From the NCBI GenBank assembly GCA_017427945.1, contig JAFRRT010000022.1, positions 1-64,000 on the forward strand: a stretch of 64,000 bases of DNA, read 5' to 3'. How positions within the stretch are numbered: position 1 is the stretch's first letter; each line of letters opens with the position of its first letter. This DNA comes from Muribaculaceae bacterium (GTDB lineage Bacteria; Bacteroidota; Bacteroidia; Bacteroidales; Muribaculaceae). The translations under genes were made by a program, and so were the position numbers. The notes under the pieces are model-generated. The model had not been told where the DNA came from and made no database searches. It was given only the letters and a program-made list of their open reading frames with translations. Shown here one piece after another: positions 7,154-15,369 of the stretch.

Positions 7154-7937
7154 AAGGCTGTCGCGCTTGACTGCCATCATGCTGCTGTGCCTTGCCGCAC
7201 TGACGGCGATGGCACAGGTGCCTGCGCGTCCCAACCCGCCACGGTTGGTCAACGACTATGCCGGCATTCTGGGGAATTGCCAATGGCTGGAGGACTCGCT
7301 CGAGCGAATCGCGATGGAGACCAGCAACCAGATCTGTGTGGTGACCATGAACGACTTCGGCGATTACGACAAGGCCTATTTGGCTTACAAAATAGGCCAG
7401 GAATGGGGCGTCGGTAACAAAGAGAACCGCAACGGCGTTGTCATCCTCATCAAGCCCAAGACCGCAGACAGCAAGGGCGAGGCATTCATTGCAACGGGCC
7501 ATGGCCTGGAGGGCGCCATCACCGACGCCTTGAGCACACGCATTGTCAACAACGTGATGATTCCCTATTTCAAGGAGAATGATTACCTGGGTGGCGTGTG
7601 GGCAGGATCCCAGGCTGTGCGCGACCTGGCCACGGGCGAGTACAACGAGGAGGATTATGCACAGCAGGATGACGGCGAGGCCCTGTTTGCCTTGCTCATG
7701 TTTATCGGCATCTTTGTTCTCTTCCTCTATCTGGCCCACAAGAGCAATCAGGGCAACAACGGCAACCGCAACAACCGTGACACGGGCACTTGGGGCGGTC
7801 CCATCATCTTTACCAGCGGCAATGACTGGGGTCGTGGCTCCTCATGGAGCGGCGGCGGCACCTGGGGCGGCGGTGGAGGCTGGGGCGGCTTCGGCGGAGG
7901 CTCCTTCGGCGGAGGCGGCGGAGGCGGCAGCTGGTAG
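7137..7937 (+). CDS. YgcG-like TPM-domain membrane protein
   Basis: A 266-residue exported protein: signal peptide (LTAIMLLCLAALTAMAQ, about 10-27), a periplasmic TPM domain (about 34-165) with LVNDYAGIL and EFIATG-type blocks, one TM helix (FALLMFIGIFVLFLYLAH, about 183-200), and a cytoplasmic tail ending in a glycine-rich stretch GGSFGGGGGGGSW. The Gly-Ser-Trp end is typical of YgcG relatives. I chose ATG 7137 because upstream in-frame ATGs encode only a low-complexity Met-Thr string inside the previous gene. It overlaps that gene by 17 bases. It forms an operon with lemA and the soluble TPM gene. Confidence 0.88.
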   Translation: MAIWNKRLSRLTAIMLLCLAALTAMAQVPARPNPPRLVNDYAGILGNCQWLEDSLERIAMETSNQICVVTMNDFGDYDKAYLAYKIGQEWGVGNKENRNGVVILIKPKTADSKGEAFIATGHGLEGAITDALSTRIVNNVMIPYFKENDYLGGVWAGSQAVRDLATGEYNEEDYAQQDDGEALFALLMFIGIFVLFLYLAHKSNQGNNGNRNNRDTGTWGGPIIFTSGNDWGRGSSWSGGGTWGGGGGWGGFGGGSFGGGGGGGSW

Positions 7938-7971
7938 CCTTTCAAGACGGCCCGATAGCGACCGATTAAGA

Positions 7972-8012
7972 AACAGGCGACCCGTCCCCTACCGGATGGG
8001 CCGCTTGTTTTA
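7972..8012 (+). terminator. terminator of lemA-TPM operon
   Basis: AACAGGCG pairs with CGCTTGTT and CCCGTCC with GGATGGG (G-U pairs allowed), giving a long stem followed by TT. It lies 35 nt after the stop. Confidence 0.6.
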
Positions 8013-8080
8013 GGCCCGATTTTTCTGCCAAAATGTCATATTTTAACAATCGTTGTGGTGTCAGTTCACGAAATTGTTAG

Positions 8081-8088
8081 TACCTTTG
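8081..8088 (+). promoter_or_regulatory. -7 box of the acyltransferase-lptE-secG region
   Basis: TACCTTTG ends 20 nt before ATG 8109, so the leader is short. This placement also argues against an upstream GTG start at 8055. Confidence 0.5.
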
Positions 8089-8108
8089 CAAGACTAAAAA
8101 CGACCATA

Positions 8109-8999
8109 ATGGAAGAAGAAAAAATACAGCAAGAGCAACCTGTGGAACAAACCACCGAACCCCAGACCACTCCCGTCAAACCAGACATCCTGGACTATGA
8201 CGACATCTGCAAGATGGCGCCCTTCTTTAAAGGCAAGCCTAAACTGGTGAAGTGGCTTTTCCACCTGCTCGATATCGACGACGTGAACTGGATTCACGGC
8301 CACAACTGCGGCACGCCGGGTGTCCCCTTCTGCACCGGATTCATGAAGGATCTGAACTCCACCATCACCTTCGACAACGGCGAGGTGCTTGACAACCTGC
8401 CCGAGGGCCCCTTCATCACGGTGTCCAACCACCCCTTCGGCGCCATCGACGGTGTGATGATGATTCACATCATCGGCACCCGCAGGCCCGACTACAAGTT
8501 CATGGTCAATATGCTGCTGAGCAAAATTGGCGGTATGATGCCCAACTTCATCACGGTTGACGCCCTGGCCAGTGACGACCCCGAGAAACGTGCCGTGTCG
8601 ATGCAGGGCATCAGCGACACACTCAAGCACGTCAAGGCAGGCCACCCGATGGGGTTCTTCCCTGCCGGTGCCGTGAGCAAGCTGACCAAAAACCTGCGCG
8701 TCGAGGACCGCGAATGGCAACCCGTCATCATGCGGTTGATCCAAAAGCTCAAAGTTCCCGTGATTCCCATCTACATTCACGGGCACAACAGCTGGATTTC
8801 GCTCGCACTGGGCGTCATCAGCTGGAAACTGCGTACCTTGCGACTGCCCGCCGAGGTCTTCCGTCGCAAGAACTACGACTTCCGCGTATCGGTGCATGAC
8901 CCCATCATGCCCGAGGAGTACGCACAATACAAAACGCCCGAGGAACTGGGTGTATTCTTGAAAAATGAAACTTACAAAATGAAAAAATGGCAACGATAG
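8109..8999 (+). CDS. PlsC/hemolysin-type lysophospholipid acyltransferase
   Basis: A 296-residue membrane-associated acyltransferase. The HX4D motif is in VSNHPFGAIDGVMM (about 109-122), and a second block, GFFPAGAVSKL (about 182-192), matches the acyl-acceptor site seen in GlsA/OlsA-like enzymes. There is a polar Glu/Gln-rich N-terminus and no signal peptide. It would transfer an acyl chain to a lysolipid or acyl-amino acid at the inner membrane. It is related to the glsA candidate at 37952-38791. It overlaps the next gene by 13 bases, linking it to the activator-lptE-secG cluster. Confidence 0.85.
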   Translation: MEEEKIQQEQPVEQTTEPQTTPVKPDILDYDDICKMAPFFKGKPKLVKWLFHLLDIDDVNWIHGHNCGTPGVPFCTGFMKDLNSTITFDNGEVLDNLPEGPFITVSNHPFGAIDGVMMIHIIGTRRPDYKFMVNMLLSKIGGMMPNFITVDALASDDPEKRAVSMQGISDTLKHVKAGHPMGFFPAGAVSKLTKNLRVEDREWQPVIMRLIQKLKVPVIPIYIHGHNSWISLALGVISWKLRTLRLPAEVFRRKNYDFRVSVHDPIMPEEYAQYKTPEELGVFLKNETYKMKKWQR

Positions 9000-10246
9000 A
9001 CGAAAAAAGCATCCAGACCATCAAGCATCGCTTCAGAATCGTGGGCGAGTCGCCCGCGCTGATTGCGGCCATTCGCCGCGCCATGCTGGTGGCCCCCATT
9101 GACCTGAGCGTCCTCATCATCGGTGAGAGCGGCTCGGGTAAGGAATCATTCCCCAAAATCATCCATGAGAGCAGTCCCCGTAAGCACAAAAAATACATCG
9201 CCGTGAACTGCGGTGCCATTCCTGAAGGTACTATCGACAGTGAGCTGTTCGGACACGTCAAGGGTTCTTTCACCGGTGCCATCGCCGACCACAAGGGTTA
9301 TTTTGAGGAGGCCGACGGCGGTGTCATCTTCCTCGACGAGGTAGCCGAGATGCCCATGAGTACACAGGCCCGCCTGCTGCGCGTACTCGAGAACGGTGAG
9401 TACCTGCGCGTGGGCGACAGCACCGTACGCAAGACCAACATCAGGGTGGTAGCAGCCACCAACAAAGATATGCTGCAGGCCGTCAAGGACGGCAAGTTCC
9501 GCGAGGACCTGTACTACCGCCTCTCGACGGTACAAATCAATGTGCCGCCCCTGCGCGATCGCGGCGACGACGTCATCCTGTTGTCACGCCTGTTCCTGCG
9601 CAACTTCATCGACGAGAACCGCACCCGTGAGGTCACTTTCACCGAAGATGCACAGCGCCTGCTCAAGTCGTATCACTGGCCTGGCAACGTACGCCAGCTC
9701 AAGAGCGTCATCGAGCAGGTGGCCTTGTTCGAGAGCGGCAGCACGGTAGATGCCGCTACCTTGAGCCAGTACATGCCCAGCAACCGCGAGACCGCGTTGA
9801 CGGTGCAGACGCAGCCTAACTTTGACTACAACGCCGAGCGCGAACAGCTCTTCACGCTCATCTTGTCGATGCGGGCCGAGATAGAATCCATCAAAAAGCG
9901 CCTGGATGGCGCAGGGCAAACCTCGCACGTGTCCTCGACGGTGCATGAGCTCAAGCGGGACACCACGCCCTTGTTCGACATCAGCAACAACAATCCTGAG
10001 GTCGATATGACATCGCCCTACCGCAACATGCGCCATGAGGCTCAAGACCTGGGCCATGTTGATGAGGTGGCCGCAATGGACGTTGAGGGCGAGACCGTAA
10101 AAACGCTTGACGAGACCGAGCGCGAGACCATCGAGACCGCCTTGAGGCGCAACAGCGGCAGGCGCAAGCTTACCGCCCAGGAGTTGAACATCTCGGAACG
10201 TACATTGTACCGCAAAATCAAGCAATACAACCTGGAAAAGCAGTGA
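8987..10246 (+). CDS. sigma-54 interaction (AAA+) transcription activator with Fis-type HTH
   Basis: A 419-residue activator lacking a receiver domain. It begins with a short leader and then the AAA+ domain (about 17-260): Walker A GESGSGKE (about 46-53), the sigma-54-contacting loop as GSFTGA (a variant of GAFTGA), Walker B GGVIFLDEV, arginine finger region REDLYYRLS, and HWPGNVRQL. A Glu/Asp-rich linker precedes a C-terminal Fis-type helix-turn-helix (ETALRRNSGRRKLTAQELNI...). Without an input domain, activity is probably set by expression or a partner protein. It overlaps lptE (GTGA), an arrangement I know from other Bacteroidota genomes. Confidence 0.9.
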   Translation: MATIDEKSIQTIKHRFRIVGESPALIAAIRRAMLVAPIDLSVLIIGESGSGKESFPKIIHESSPRKHKKYIAVNCGAIPEGTIDSELFGHVKGSFTGAIADHKGYFEEADGGVIFLDEVAEMPMSTQARLLRVLENGEYLRVGDSTVRKTNIRVVAATNKDMLQAVKDGKFREDLYYRLSTVQINVPPLRDRGDDVILLSRLFLRNFIDENRTREVTFTEDAQRLLKSYHWPGNVRQLKSVIEQVALFESGSTVDAATLSQYMPSNRETALTVQTQPNFDYNAEREQLFTLILSMRAEIESIKKRLDGAGQTSHVSSTVHELKRDTTPLFDISNNNPEVDMTSPYRNMRHEAQDLGHVDEVAAMDVEGETVKTLDETERETIETALRRNSGRRKLTAQELNISERTLYRKIKQYNLEKQ

Positions 10247-10758
10247 AACGGCTTCTTGTCATATTGACCCTCGCCGTTGCCGCCCTGGGGTGGCAGGCTT
10301 GCATCCCGCGCTATACGCTCAATGGGGCGTCCATCGACTACAACGTCTATAAGACCATCTCTATCGGCGAGTTTCCCATCCGTGCCGCCCTGGTTTATCC
10401 CCCGTTGCAGTCCTTGTTCGAGAACCGCATGACCGACATGATAGCCCAGCAGACGAGGTTGCGCGTCATCGACAACAACAATGCCGACCTGCGCATGGAG
10501 GGTGAAATCACCAACTACCAGCTATCACCTCAGGCCGTAGGCGAGGATGCTTATGCCAGCCAGACGCGTCTGACCATCACCGTGCGGGTCAAGTACACCA
10601 ACAACAAGAATCAGGCACTGTCAAAGGATTTGTCTTTCAGCGCCTACCGCGATTTCTCAAGTAGCGAGCTGCTGGTGGACGTGCAGGACGAATTGTGCAA
10701 CCAGATCAGCAAAGACCTGGCCGACCTCATCTTCAACGCCACATTGGGCGATTGGTAA
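10243..10758 (+). CDS. lptE: LPS-assembly lipoprotein LptE
   Basis: A 171-residue lipoprotein (signal LAVAALGWQAC) that by family plugs the LptD barrel and helps place LPS in the outer membrane. The family start YTLNGASIDYNVYKTISIGEFP and the QNELC-like end VQDELCNQISKDLADLIFN are typical of Bacteroidota LptE. It starts at GTG, overlapping the stop of the upstream activator by four bases, so translation is coupled. The TPR-like and secG genes follow. Confidence 0.85.
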   Translation: MKRLLVILTLAVAALGWQACIPRYTLNGASIDYNVYKTISIGEFPIRAALVYPPLQSLFENRMTDMIAQQTRLRVIDNNNADLRMEGEITNYQLSPQAVGEDAYASQTRLTITVRVKYTNNKNQALSKDLSFSAYRDFSSSELLVDVQDELCNQISKDLADLIFNATLGDW

Positions 10759-10844
10759 TCCAACGACACATATAATAATAGATGTATGCCAAAATGTAAG
10801 TCGGTGAAGATTGGCACAGTAATTGATACGCGTCTTGTAATTGC

Positions 10845-11618
10845 ATGGCAACAATGACAACATGGATTGAAGAAATCAAGCGCTTGGCTGCCGACGACAG
10901 CGTCAAGGAGTCAAGGCAATGGCTGGAGGAGGTCGAACAGTCGGCCCCCTATAGCGTGTTGCCCGCTCTGCTGTTTCTCAAGGCCAATGGCGTTAAGGGC
11001 AACGAGGATGTGCTGGCACGACTCGCTATCAAATTCCCCGACCGTCAAGCCCTGGCACAAATGCTGGGCGAGGACGCAAGCACGCTGACCAACTTCTATC
11101 CGCAGGAGCCAGCACCCGAGTCACCCGACACCATCACAACTATTGACCGCTTCCTTGACAACTATGGCAAGACAAGCCCCAAGGAGGTTGAAGCCATCAG
11201 CCGCGCCATCTTCAATCCCACGCCCGACTATGCCGACGTGCTTGCGGCCCAGGAAAAAGAGGAAGGCGGCGTGCAGCCGGCCGAGGGCGACTCGCAGGAC
11301 GAGCTCATCAACCAGTTCATCGCCGAACAAAAGCACCAGGGAGAGCAGGTGGCACAAGTGCCCATTACGCCCCCGGTGGGAGAGCAGGAAAAGGCCGAAA
11401 TAGCCGATGAGACTATCGATAATCCTACCCAAATCGATGAGTCGATGCTCAGCGAAAGTCTGGCTAAAATGTATATCGCACGACACAAATATTCACAGGC
11501 TCTTGAAATTATTAAGCGTTTAAGTTTGAATTATCCAGAAAAAAGTATTTACTTTGCAGACCAAATTCGGTTTTTGACCAAATTGGTCTTAAATGAGACA
11601 CTAAAAGACAAAAAATAA
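10845..11618 (+). CDS. conserved Bacteroidota protein with one C-terminal TPR-like unit
   Basis: A 257-residue soluble protein of unknown function commonly found between lptE and secG in Bacteroidales. The N-terminal half is helical (EEIKRLAADDSVKESRQWLEEV). The middle (about 135-205) is acidic and low in complexity. The C-terminus, from SLAKMYIARHKYSQALEIIKRLSLNYPEKS onward split into two helices, looks like a single TPR unit. A hairpin-forming TGCCAA...TTGGCA pair lies upstream (10787-10816). It may act as an adaptor for envelope export, judged only from its neighbours. Confidence 0.7.
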   Translation: MATMTTWIEEIKRLAADDSVKESRQWLEEVEQSAPYSVLPALLFLKANGVKGNEDVLARLAIKFPDRQALAQMLGEDASTLTNFYPQEPAPESPDTITTIDRFLDNYGKTSPKEVEAISRAIFNPTPDYADVLAAQEKEEGGVQPAEGDSQDELINQFIAEQKHQGEQVAQVPITPPVGEQEKAEIADETIDNPTQIDESMLSESLAKMYIARHKYSQALEIIKRLSLNYPEKSIYFADQIRFLTKLVLNETLKDKK

Positions 11619-11624
11619 GAAAAA

Positions 11625-12011
11625 ATGTACACTATTTTTGCAATTCTGATCACGATCGCATCGATTCTGTTAATCGGTGTCATCCTTATTCAAAAATCTA
11701 AAGGTGGCGGTCTTGCTGCCAACGTGAACAACTACAACCAGTTTATGGGTGTTCGCAAGACTACCGATTTTGTGGAGAAGGCCACTTGGGGTCTGTCCAT
11801 CTTCATCTGCGTACTCAGCATCCTGTCGGCTTTCGTCAGTGCTCCCTCGATCGTTGAAGGTGCTCCCCAAATCAAGAAGTTACCCACCAGCGAGACTCAG
11901 GCTCCCAACTTCGGCACTCAGGCCGAGGAGGCTGCTCCCGCTGCTGCCGCTCCCGCACAGGGTGAGGCTGCTGCTCCTGCTCAGGAAGCTCCTGCAACCG
12001 AGGGTAAGTAA
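11625..12011 (+). CDS. secG: preprotein translocase subunit SecG
   Basis: A 128-residue inner-membrane protein, the small auxiliary subunit of SecYEG. The first TM helix (about 3-22) is followed by the family block LIQKSKGGGLAANV (about 24-37), then F-MGVRKTTDFVEKATW and a second TM helix (about 57-76). The tail is an Ala/Pro/Glu-rich extension (about 95-128), common in Bacteroidota SecG. The gene is six bases after the TPR-like gene. A terminator-like structure follows. Confidence 0.95.
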   Translation: MYTIFAILITIASILLIGVILIQKSKGGGLAANVNNYNQFMGVRKTTDFVEKATWGLSIFICVLSILSAFVSAPSIVEGAPQIKKLPTSETQAPNFGTQAEEAAPAAAAPAQGEAAAPAQEAPATEGK

Positions 12012-12041
12012 TTACTGCATCACAAAACCAACTTATTAGAG

Positions 12042-12095
12042 GATGCGGTATGTCGTATCCGCATCACAGCGGAAAATGACATACCGTATCTTTTT
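12042..12095 (+). terminator. secG terminator with a competing internal hairpin
   Basis: GATGCGGTATGTC (12042-12054) pairs with GACATACCGTATC (12078-12090; one G-U) and is followed by TTTTT. The same 5' strand can instead pair as GATGCGG with CCGCATC (12059-12065), so the two hairpins exclude each other. The next gene starts at 12109. Confidence 0.6.
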
Positions 12096-12108
12096 ATATC
12101 CTTCAACG

Positions 12109-13080
12109 ATGAAAATGGTATTTCTATATTCAGCTCTTGTAGCATTGATGACCGCATGCGGCAGCACGGGGACATCAACGGCCACCGATACCGCAGCAGC
12201 CGACACCACCTCGACGGCAGCCGTCGACCGTTCACCCTTTGACGGCAACAGCGCCCTGCAACTCGCAAGGCAGCAGTGCGACTTCGGGCCGCGCGTGCCT
12301 GCCACCCCTGCCCACGCCAAGTGTGCCGAGTGGCTGACAACGACCTTGCAGGCCTCGTGCGACACGGTTATCGTGCAACAGGGCACAGTGACCACAGGAC
12401 AAGGCAAGCCATTGGGAATCAAGAACATCATCGGCGTCATCAACCCCGACGCCAGTCAACGCTTGTTGCTGCTCGCCCACTGGGACACCCGACCCTGGGC
12501 AGACAACGACCCTGACCCTGCTAACCACAGCAAACCCGTTATGGGTGCCAACGACGGAGCCAGCGGTGTAGCTGTGTTACTCCAGCTTGCACGGCAACTC
12601 AAAGCCGAAGGTACTTCGCTGGGTGTGGACATCGTGCTGGTGGATGCCGAGGACATGGGTATCACCGACATTGAGGAGTCCTGGGGCCTAGGCGCACAGT
12701 ACTGGGCACAGCACCCGCATGTGGCAGGCTACAAGCCGTTATTCGGTATCCTGCTCGATATGGTGGGCGCTCCCGATGCGTCCTTCACACGCGAATACTA
12801 TTCTGTGAAGTCGGCCAGCGGTTTTGTTGACCTGGTGTGGAGCAATGCTGCAGGCAGCCACTTCATTAACGAGGCGGGAGGTGCCGTGACGGATGACCAT
12901 GTGTTTATTAACGATGCCGGCATCCCCTGCATCGACATCATCGACCTGCGCAGCGATAGCGACACGGGCTTCTGCTCGGTGTGGCATACCGTTGACGACA
13001 CGATGGAGCACATTAGTCCCATAACCCTTGCCGAGGTGGGTCAAACCCTCCTCAACGTCATCGCCTCCCTCGAGCAGTAA
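12109..13080 (+). CDS. M28-family lipoprotein, glutaminyl-peptide cyclotransferase-like
   Basis: A 323-residue lipoprotein (LVALMTAC, Cys17) resembling the periplasmic type II glutaminyl cyclases of Bacteroidota, which convert N-terminal Gln to pyroglutamate on exported proteins. Zinc-site candidates are Asp149 in GANDGASG, Glu181 in DAEDMG and His264 in TDDHVF. The block AHWDTRPWADNDPDPANH is characteristic of this group. I preferred ATG 12109 because it gives a clean lipobox and sits after the secG terminator. A plain M28 aminopeptidase is the alternative. Confidence 0.82.
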   Translation: MKMVFLYSALVALMTACGSTGTSTATDTAAADTTSTAAVDRSPFDGNSALQLARQQCDFGPRVPATPAHAKCAEWLTTTLQASCDTVIVQQGTVTTGQGKPLGIKNIIGVINPDASQRLLLLAHWDTRPWADNDPDPANHSKPVMGANDGASGVAVLLQLARQLKAEGTSLGVDIVLVDAEDMGITDIEESWGLGAQYWAQHPHVAGYKPLFGILLDMVGAPDASFTREYYSVKSASGFVDLVWSNAAGSHFINEAGGAVTDDHVFINDAGIPCIDIIDLRSDSDTGFCSVWHTVDDTMEHISPITLAEVGQTLLNVIASLEQ

Positions 13081-13113
13081 ACCAGTATCTTAAAACTTTA
13101 AACATATAATATA

Positions 13114-15231
13114 ATGAGAAAAGAAAGGATTATACTCATGAGCGCATTGATTACAGCGTCGGCTGTGACGGCGCAGAACCGCATCAACTACCCTGACCCA
13201 CCACGCATGGACAAGGTGGACACCTACTTCGGCACTCAGGTGCCTGACCCCTATCGTTGGCTCGAGGACGACAACAGCTCCGAGACCGAGGCTTGGGTTG
13301 CCGCCCAGAACAAGATCACCCAGAACTACCTGTCGAAGATTTCCTTCCGCAAGGACGTGAAGAAGCGCATCACCGAACTCGCCAACTACGAGAAAATGGG
13401 TGCTCCGTTCAAAATCAAGGACAAGTTCTACTTCTTCAAGAACGACGGTCTGCAGAACCAGAGCGTCCTCTATGAGTACGATGCTAACGGCAACCACAAA
13501 CTGGTGCTCGACCCCAACACGCTGAGCGACGACGGCACCGTGGCCCTGCAGCAACTGGACTTTTCCAACGACGGACGCTATCTGGCCTACGTCATCACAC
13601 GCAGCGGTAGCGACTGGAACGAGATTTTCGTGAAAGACCTCAAGGAGAACAAGGTGCTCGACGACCACATCGTGTGGGCCAAGTTCACCGACGCCCAGTG
13701 GCTGGGTGACGGCTTCTTCTACAGCGGCTACGATGCCCCCGAGGATGCCAAGTCGTCCAAGAACGAGTTCCAGAAGGTGTATTACCACAAACTGGGCACT
13801 CCCCAAAGCGAGGACTACATCGAGTATCAGGACAAGGGTGAGCCCTTGCACTTCCACCAGGTGAGCGTGAGCGAGGACGAGCGCTACGTCATCCTGTGGA
13901 AGAGCGACGCCGAGGGCAACGACATCTATGTCAAGGACCTCAAGGACCGCAACCCGCACTATGTGCAGCTCATCGGCGGCATGAAGTATGAGCGCGGTAT
14001 CATCGGCATCGACAACGGCAAGATCTACGTCATGACCAACGAGAATGCCCCCAAGGGCAAGATTGTGACCTACAATGCCGAGACCCTGTCGCCCGCCAGT
14101 TGCGCCGAGTTCATCCCCGAACAGGAATCGGTGCTCACAGGTGCCGTGATGGCCGACCACAAGTTCATCCTCACCTATGACAAGGACGCTTCGAGCCATC
14201 CCTACCTCTATGACAAGAACGGTAAACTCATCCGCGAAATCCAGTTGCCCACCTTCGGCTCGGTAGGCTTCAGCGCCAAAAAGGACGCCAAGGAAGTGTA
14301 TTACAGTTTTGCCAGCTACACCTTCCCCGGCGCCATCTACAAGTATGACCTCGAGACCGGCAAGAGCGAACTCTTCTTCCAGCCCAAGGTCAACCTCAAG
14401 AGCGAGGACTATGTAACCGAGCAGGTATTCTTCAACAGCAAGGACGGGGCCCGCATCCCCATGTTCCTCGTTTACAAGAAGGGCCTGAAGCGCGACGGCC
14501 AGCGTCCCACCTTCCTCTACGGTTACGGCGGTTTCAACGTGAGCCTCAACCCCGCCTTCACCTACACCCGCACCCTGTTCGCCATGATGGACTGCGGCGG
14601 CATCTGCGCCTACGTCAACCTGCGCGGTGGCGGCGAGTATGGCGAGGAGTGGCACCAGGCCGGCACCAAGATGAACAAGCAGAACGTGTTTGACGACTTC
14701 ATCGCCGCTGCCGAGTGGCTCATAGAGAACAAGTACACCAATCCCAAGAAACTCGCCTGCAACGGCGCCAGCAACGGCGGTCTGCTCGTCGGCGCGGTGG
14801 TTAACCAGCGTCCTGACCTGTTCGCCTGTGCAGTGCCCCAGGTGGGTGTGATGGACATGCTGCGCTACCACGAGTTCACCATCGGCTGGAACTGGGCCCC
14901 CGACTACGGGCGCAGCGACGACAGCCCCGAGATGTTCCAGTATCTGCGTGACTACTCGCCCCTGCACAACATCAAGAACGATGGCACCTCCTACCCTGCC
15001 ATCCTCGTGACCACCGGTGACCACGACGACCGCGTGGTGCCCGCCCACAGCTTCAAGTATGCCGCCGAGCTGCAACACTGCAACACCGGCAACCAGCCCA
15101 AGCTCATCCGCATCGACAGCAAGGCAGGCCACGGCCACAGCAAGCCCATCAGCAAAGTCATCGACGAGTACACCGACATCCAGTCCTTCATCATGTACAA
15201 CCTGGGCGTCAAGTACAAATACAAAAAGTAA
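13114..15231 (+). CDS. prolyl oligopeptidase family serine peptidase (S9A)
   Basis: A 705-residue exported peptidase with a signal peptide ending near TASAVTAQ (about 20). An N-terminal beta-propeller (about 75-420, preceded by the YPDPPR...DPYRWLED block) gates the alpha/beta-hydrolase domain (about 430-705). The catalytic triad is Ser553 in NGASNGG, Asp638 or Asp639 in TGDHDDRVVP, and His673 in AGHGHSKP. By family it cuts short proline-containing peptides, here in the periplasm. Length is normal. It stands 33 nt after the M28 gene and may be co-transcribed with it. Confidence 0.95.
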   Translation: MRKERIILMSALITASAVTAQNRINYPDPPRMDKVDTYFGTQVPDPYRWLEDDNSSETEAWVAAQNKITQNYLSKISFRKDVKKRITELANYEKMGAPFKIKDKFYFFKNDGLQNQSVLYEYDANGNHKLVLDPNTLSDDGTVALQQLDFSNDGRYLAYVITRSGSDWNEIFVKDLKENKVLDDHIVWAKFTDAQWLGDGFFYSGYDAPEDAKSSKNEFQKVYYHKLGTPQSEDYIEYQDKGEPLHFHQVSVSEDERYVILWKSDAEGNDIYVKDLKDRNPHYVQLIGGMKYERGIIGIDNGKIYVMTNENAPKGKIVTYNAETLSPASCAEFIPEQESVLTGAVMADHKFILTYDKDASSHPYLYDKNGKLIREIQLPTFGSVGFSAKKDAKEVYYSFASYTFPGAIYKYDLETGKSELFFQPKVNLKSEDYVTEQVFFNSKDGARIPMFLVYKKGLKRDGQRPTFLYGYGGFNVSLNPAFTYTRTLFAMMDCGGICAYVNLRGGGEYGEEWHQAGTKMNKQNVFDDFIAAAEWLIENKYTNPKKLACNGASNGGLLVGAVVNQRPDLFACAVPQVGVMDMLRYHEFTIGWNWAPDYGRSDDSPEMFQYLRDYSPLHNIKNDGTSYPAILVTTGDHDDRVVPAHSFKYAAELQHCNTGNQPKLIRIDSKAGHGHSKPISKVIDEYTDIQSFIMYNLGVKYKYKK

Positions 15232-15244
15232 CGTTTTTCATAAC

Positions 15245-15274
15245 GAGGCGGGCCAAACGGTCCGCCTCTTTTCT
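15245..15274 (+). terminator. terminator after the prolyl oligopeptidase gene
   Basis: GAGGCGG and CCGCCTC form a seven-pair stem with a ten-base loop, followed by TTTTCTT. Confidence 0.8.
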
Positions 15275-15333
15275 TACCGCTGCCTTCGGCGAAGGTAGGC
15301 GGTGCCTGGGGATTGCAAACAAAATGCTTTTTG

Positions 15334-15365
15334 TTTGGCACTCCGCTCGGCTTGCACTACCTTTG
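15334..15365 (+). promoter_or_regulatory. promoter of the UvrA-like gene (apparently leaderless)
   Basis: TTTG (15334-15337), 20 nt, and TACCTTTG (15358-15365) form an ideal pair. The -7 box ends four bases before ATG 15370, so transcription should start at or next to the start codon. Confidence 0.75.
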
Positions 15366-15369
15366 CAGT

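Noticed and set aside
8055-8108. Upstream GTG start for the acyltransferase
   Set aside because: The extension would translate the promoter (-7 box at 8081-8088); ATG 8109 fits better.
13090-15138. 682-codon open frame on the minus strand opposite the prolyl oligopeptidase gene
   Set aside because: The plus strand encodes a full S9 peptidase with signal peptide and triad; the antisense frame is a by-product of GC-rich codon bias and shows no domain.
15333-15360. Sigma-54 promoter before the UvrA-like gene
   Set aside because: TTGGCAC and TTGCA are present, but GG and GC are 15 bases apart rather than 10; the site fits the Bacteroidota -33/-7 pattern better.
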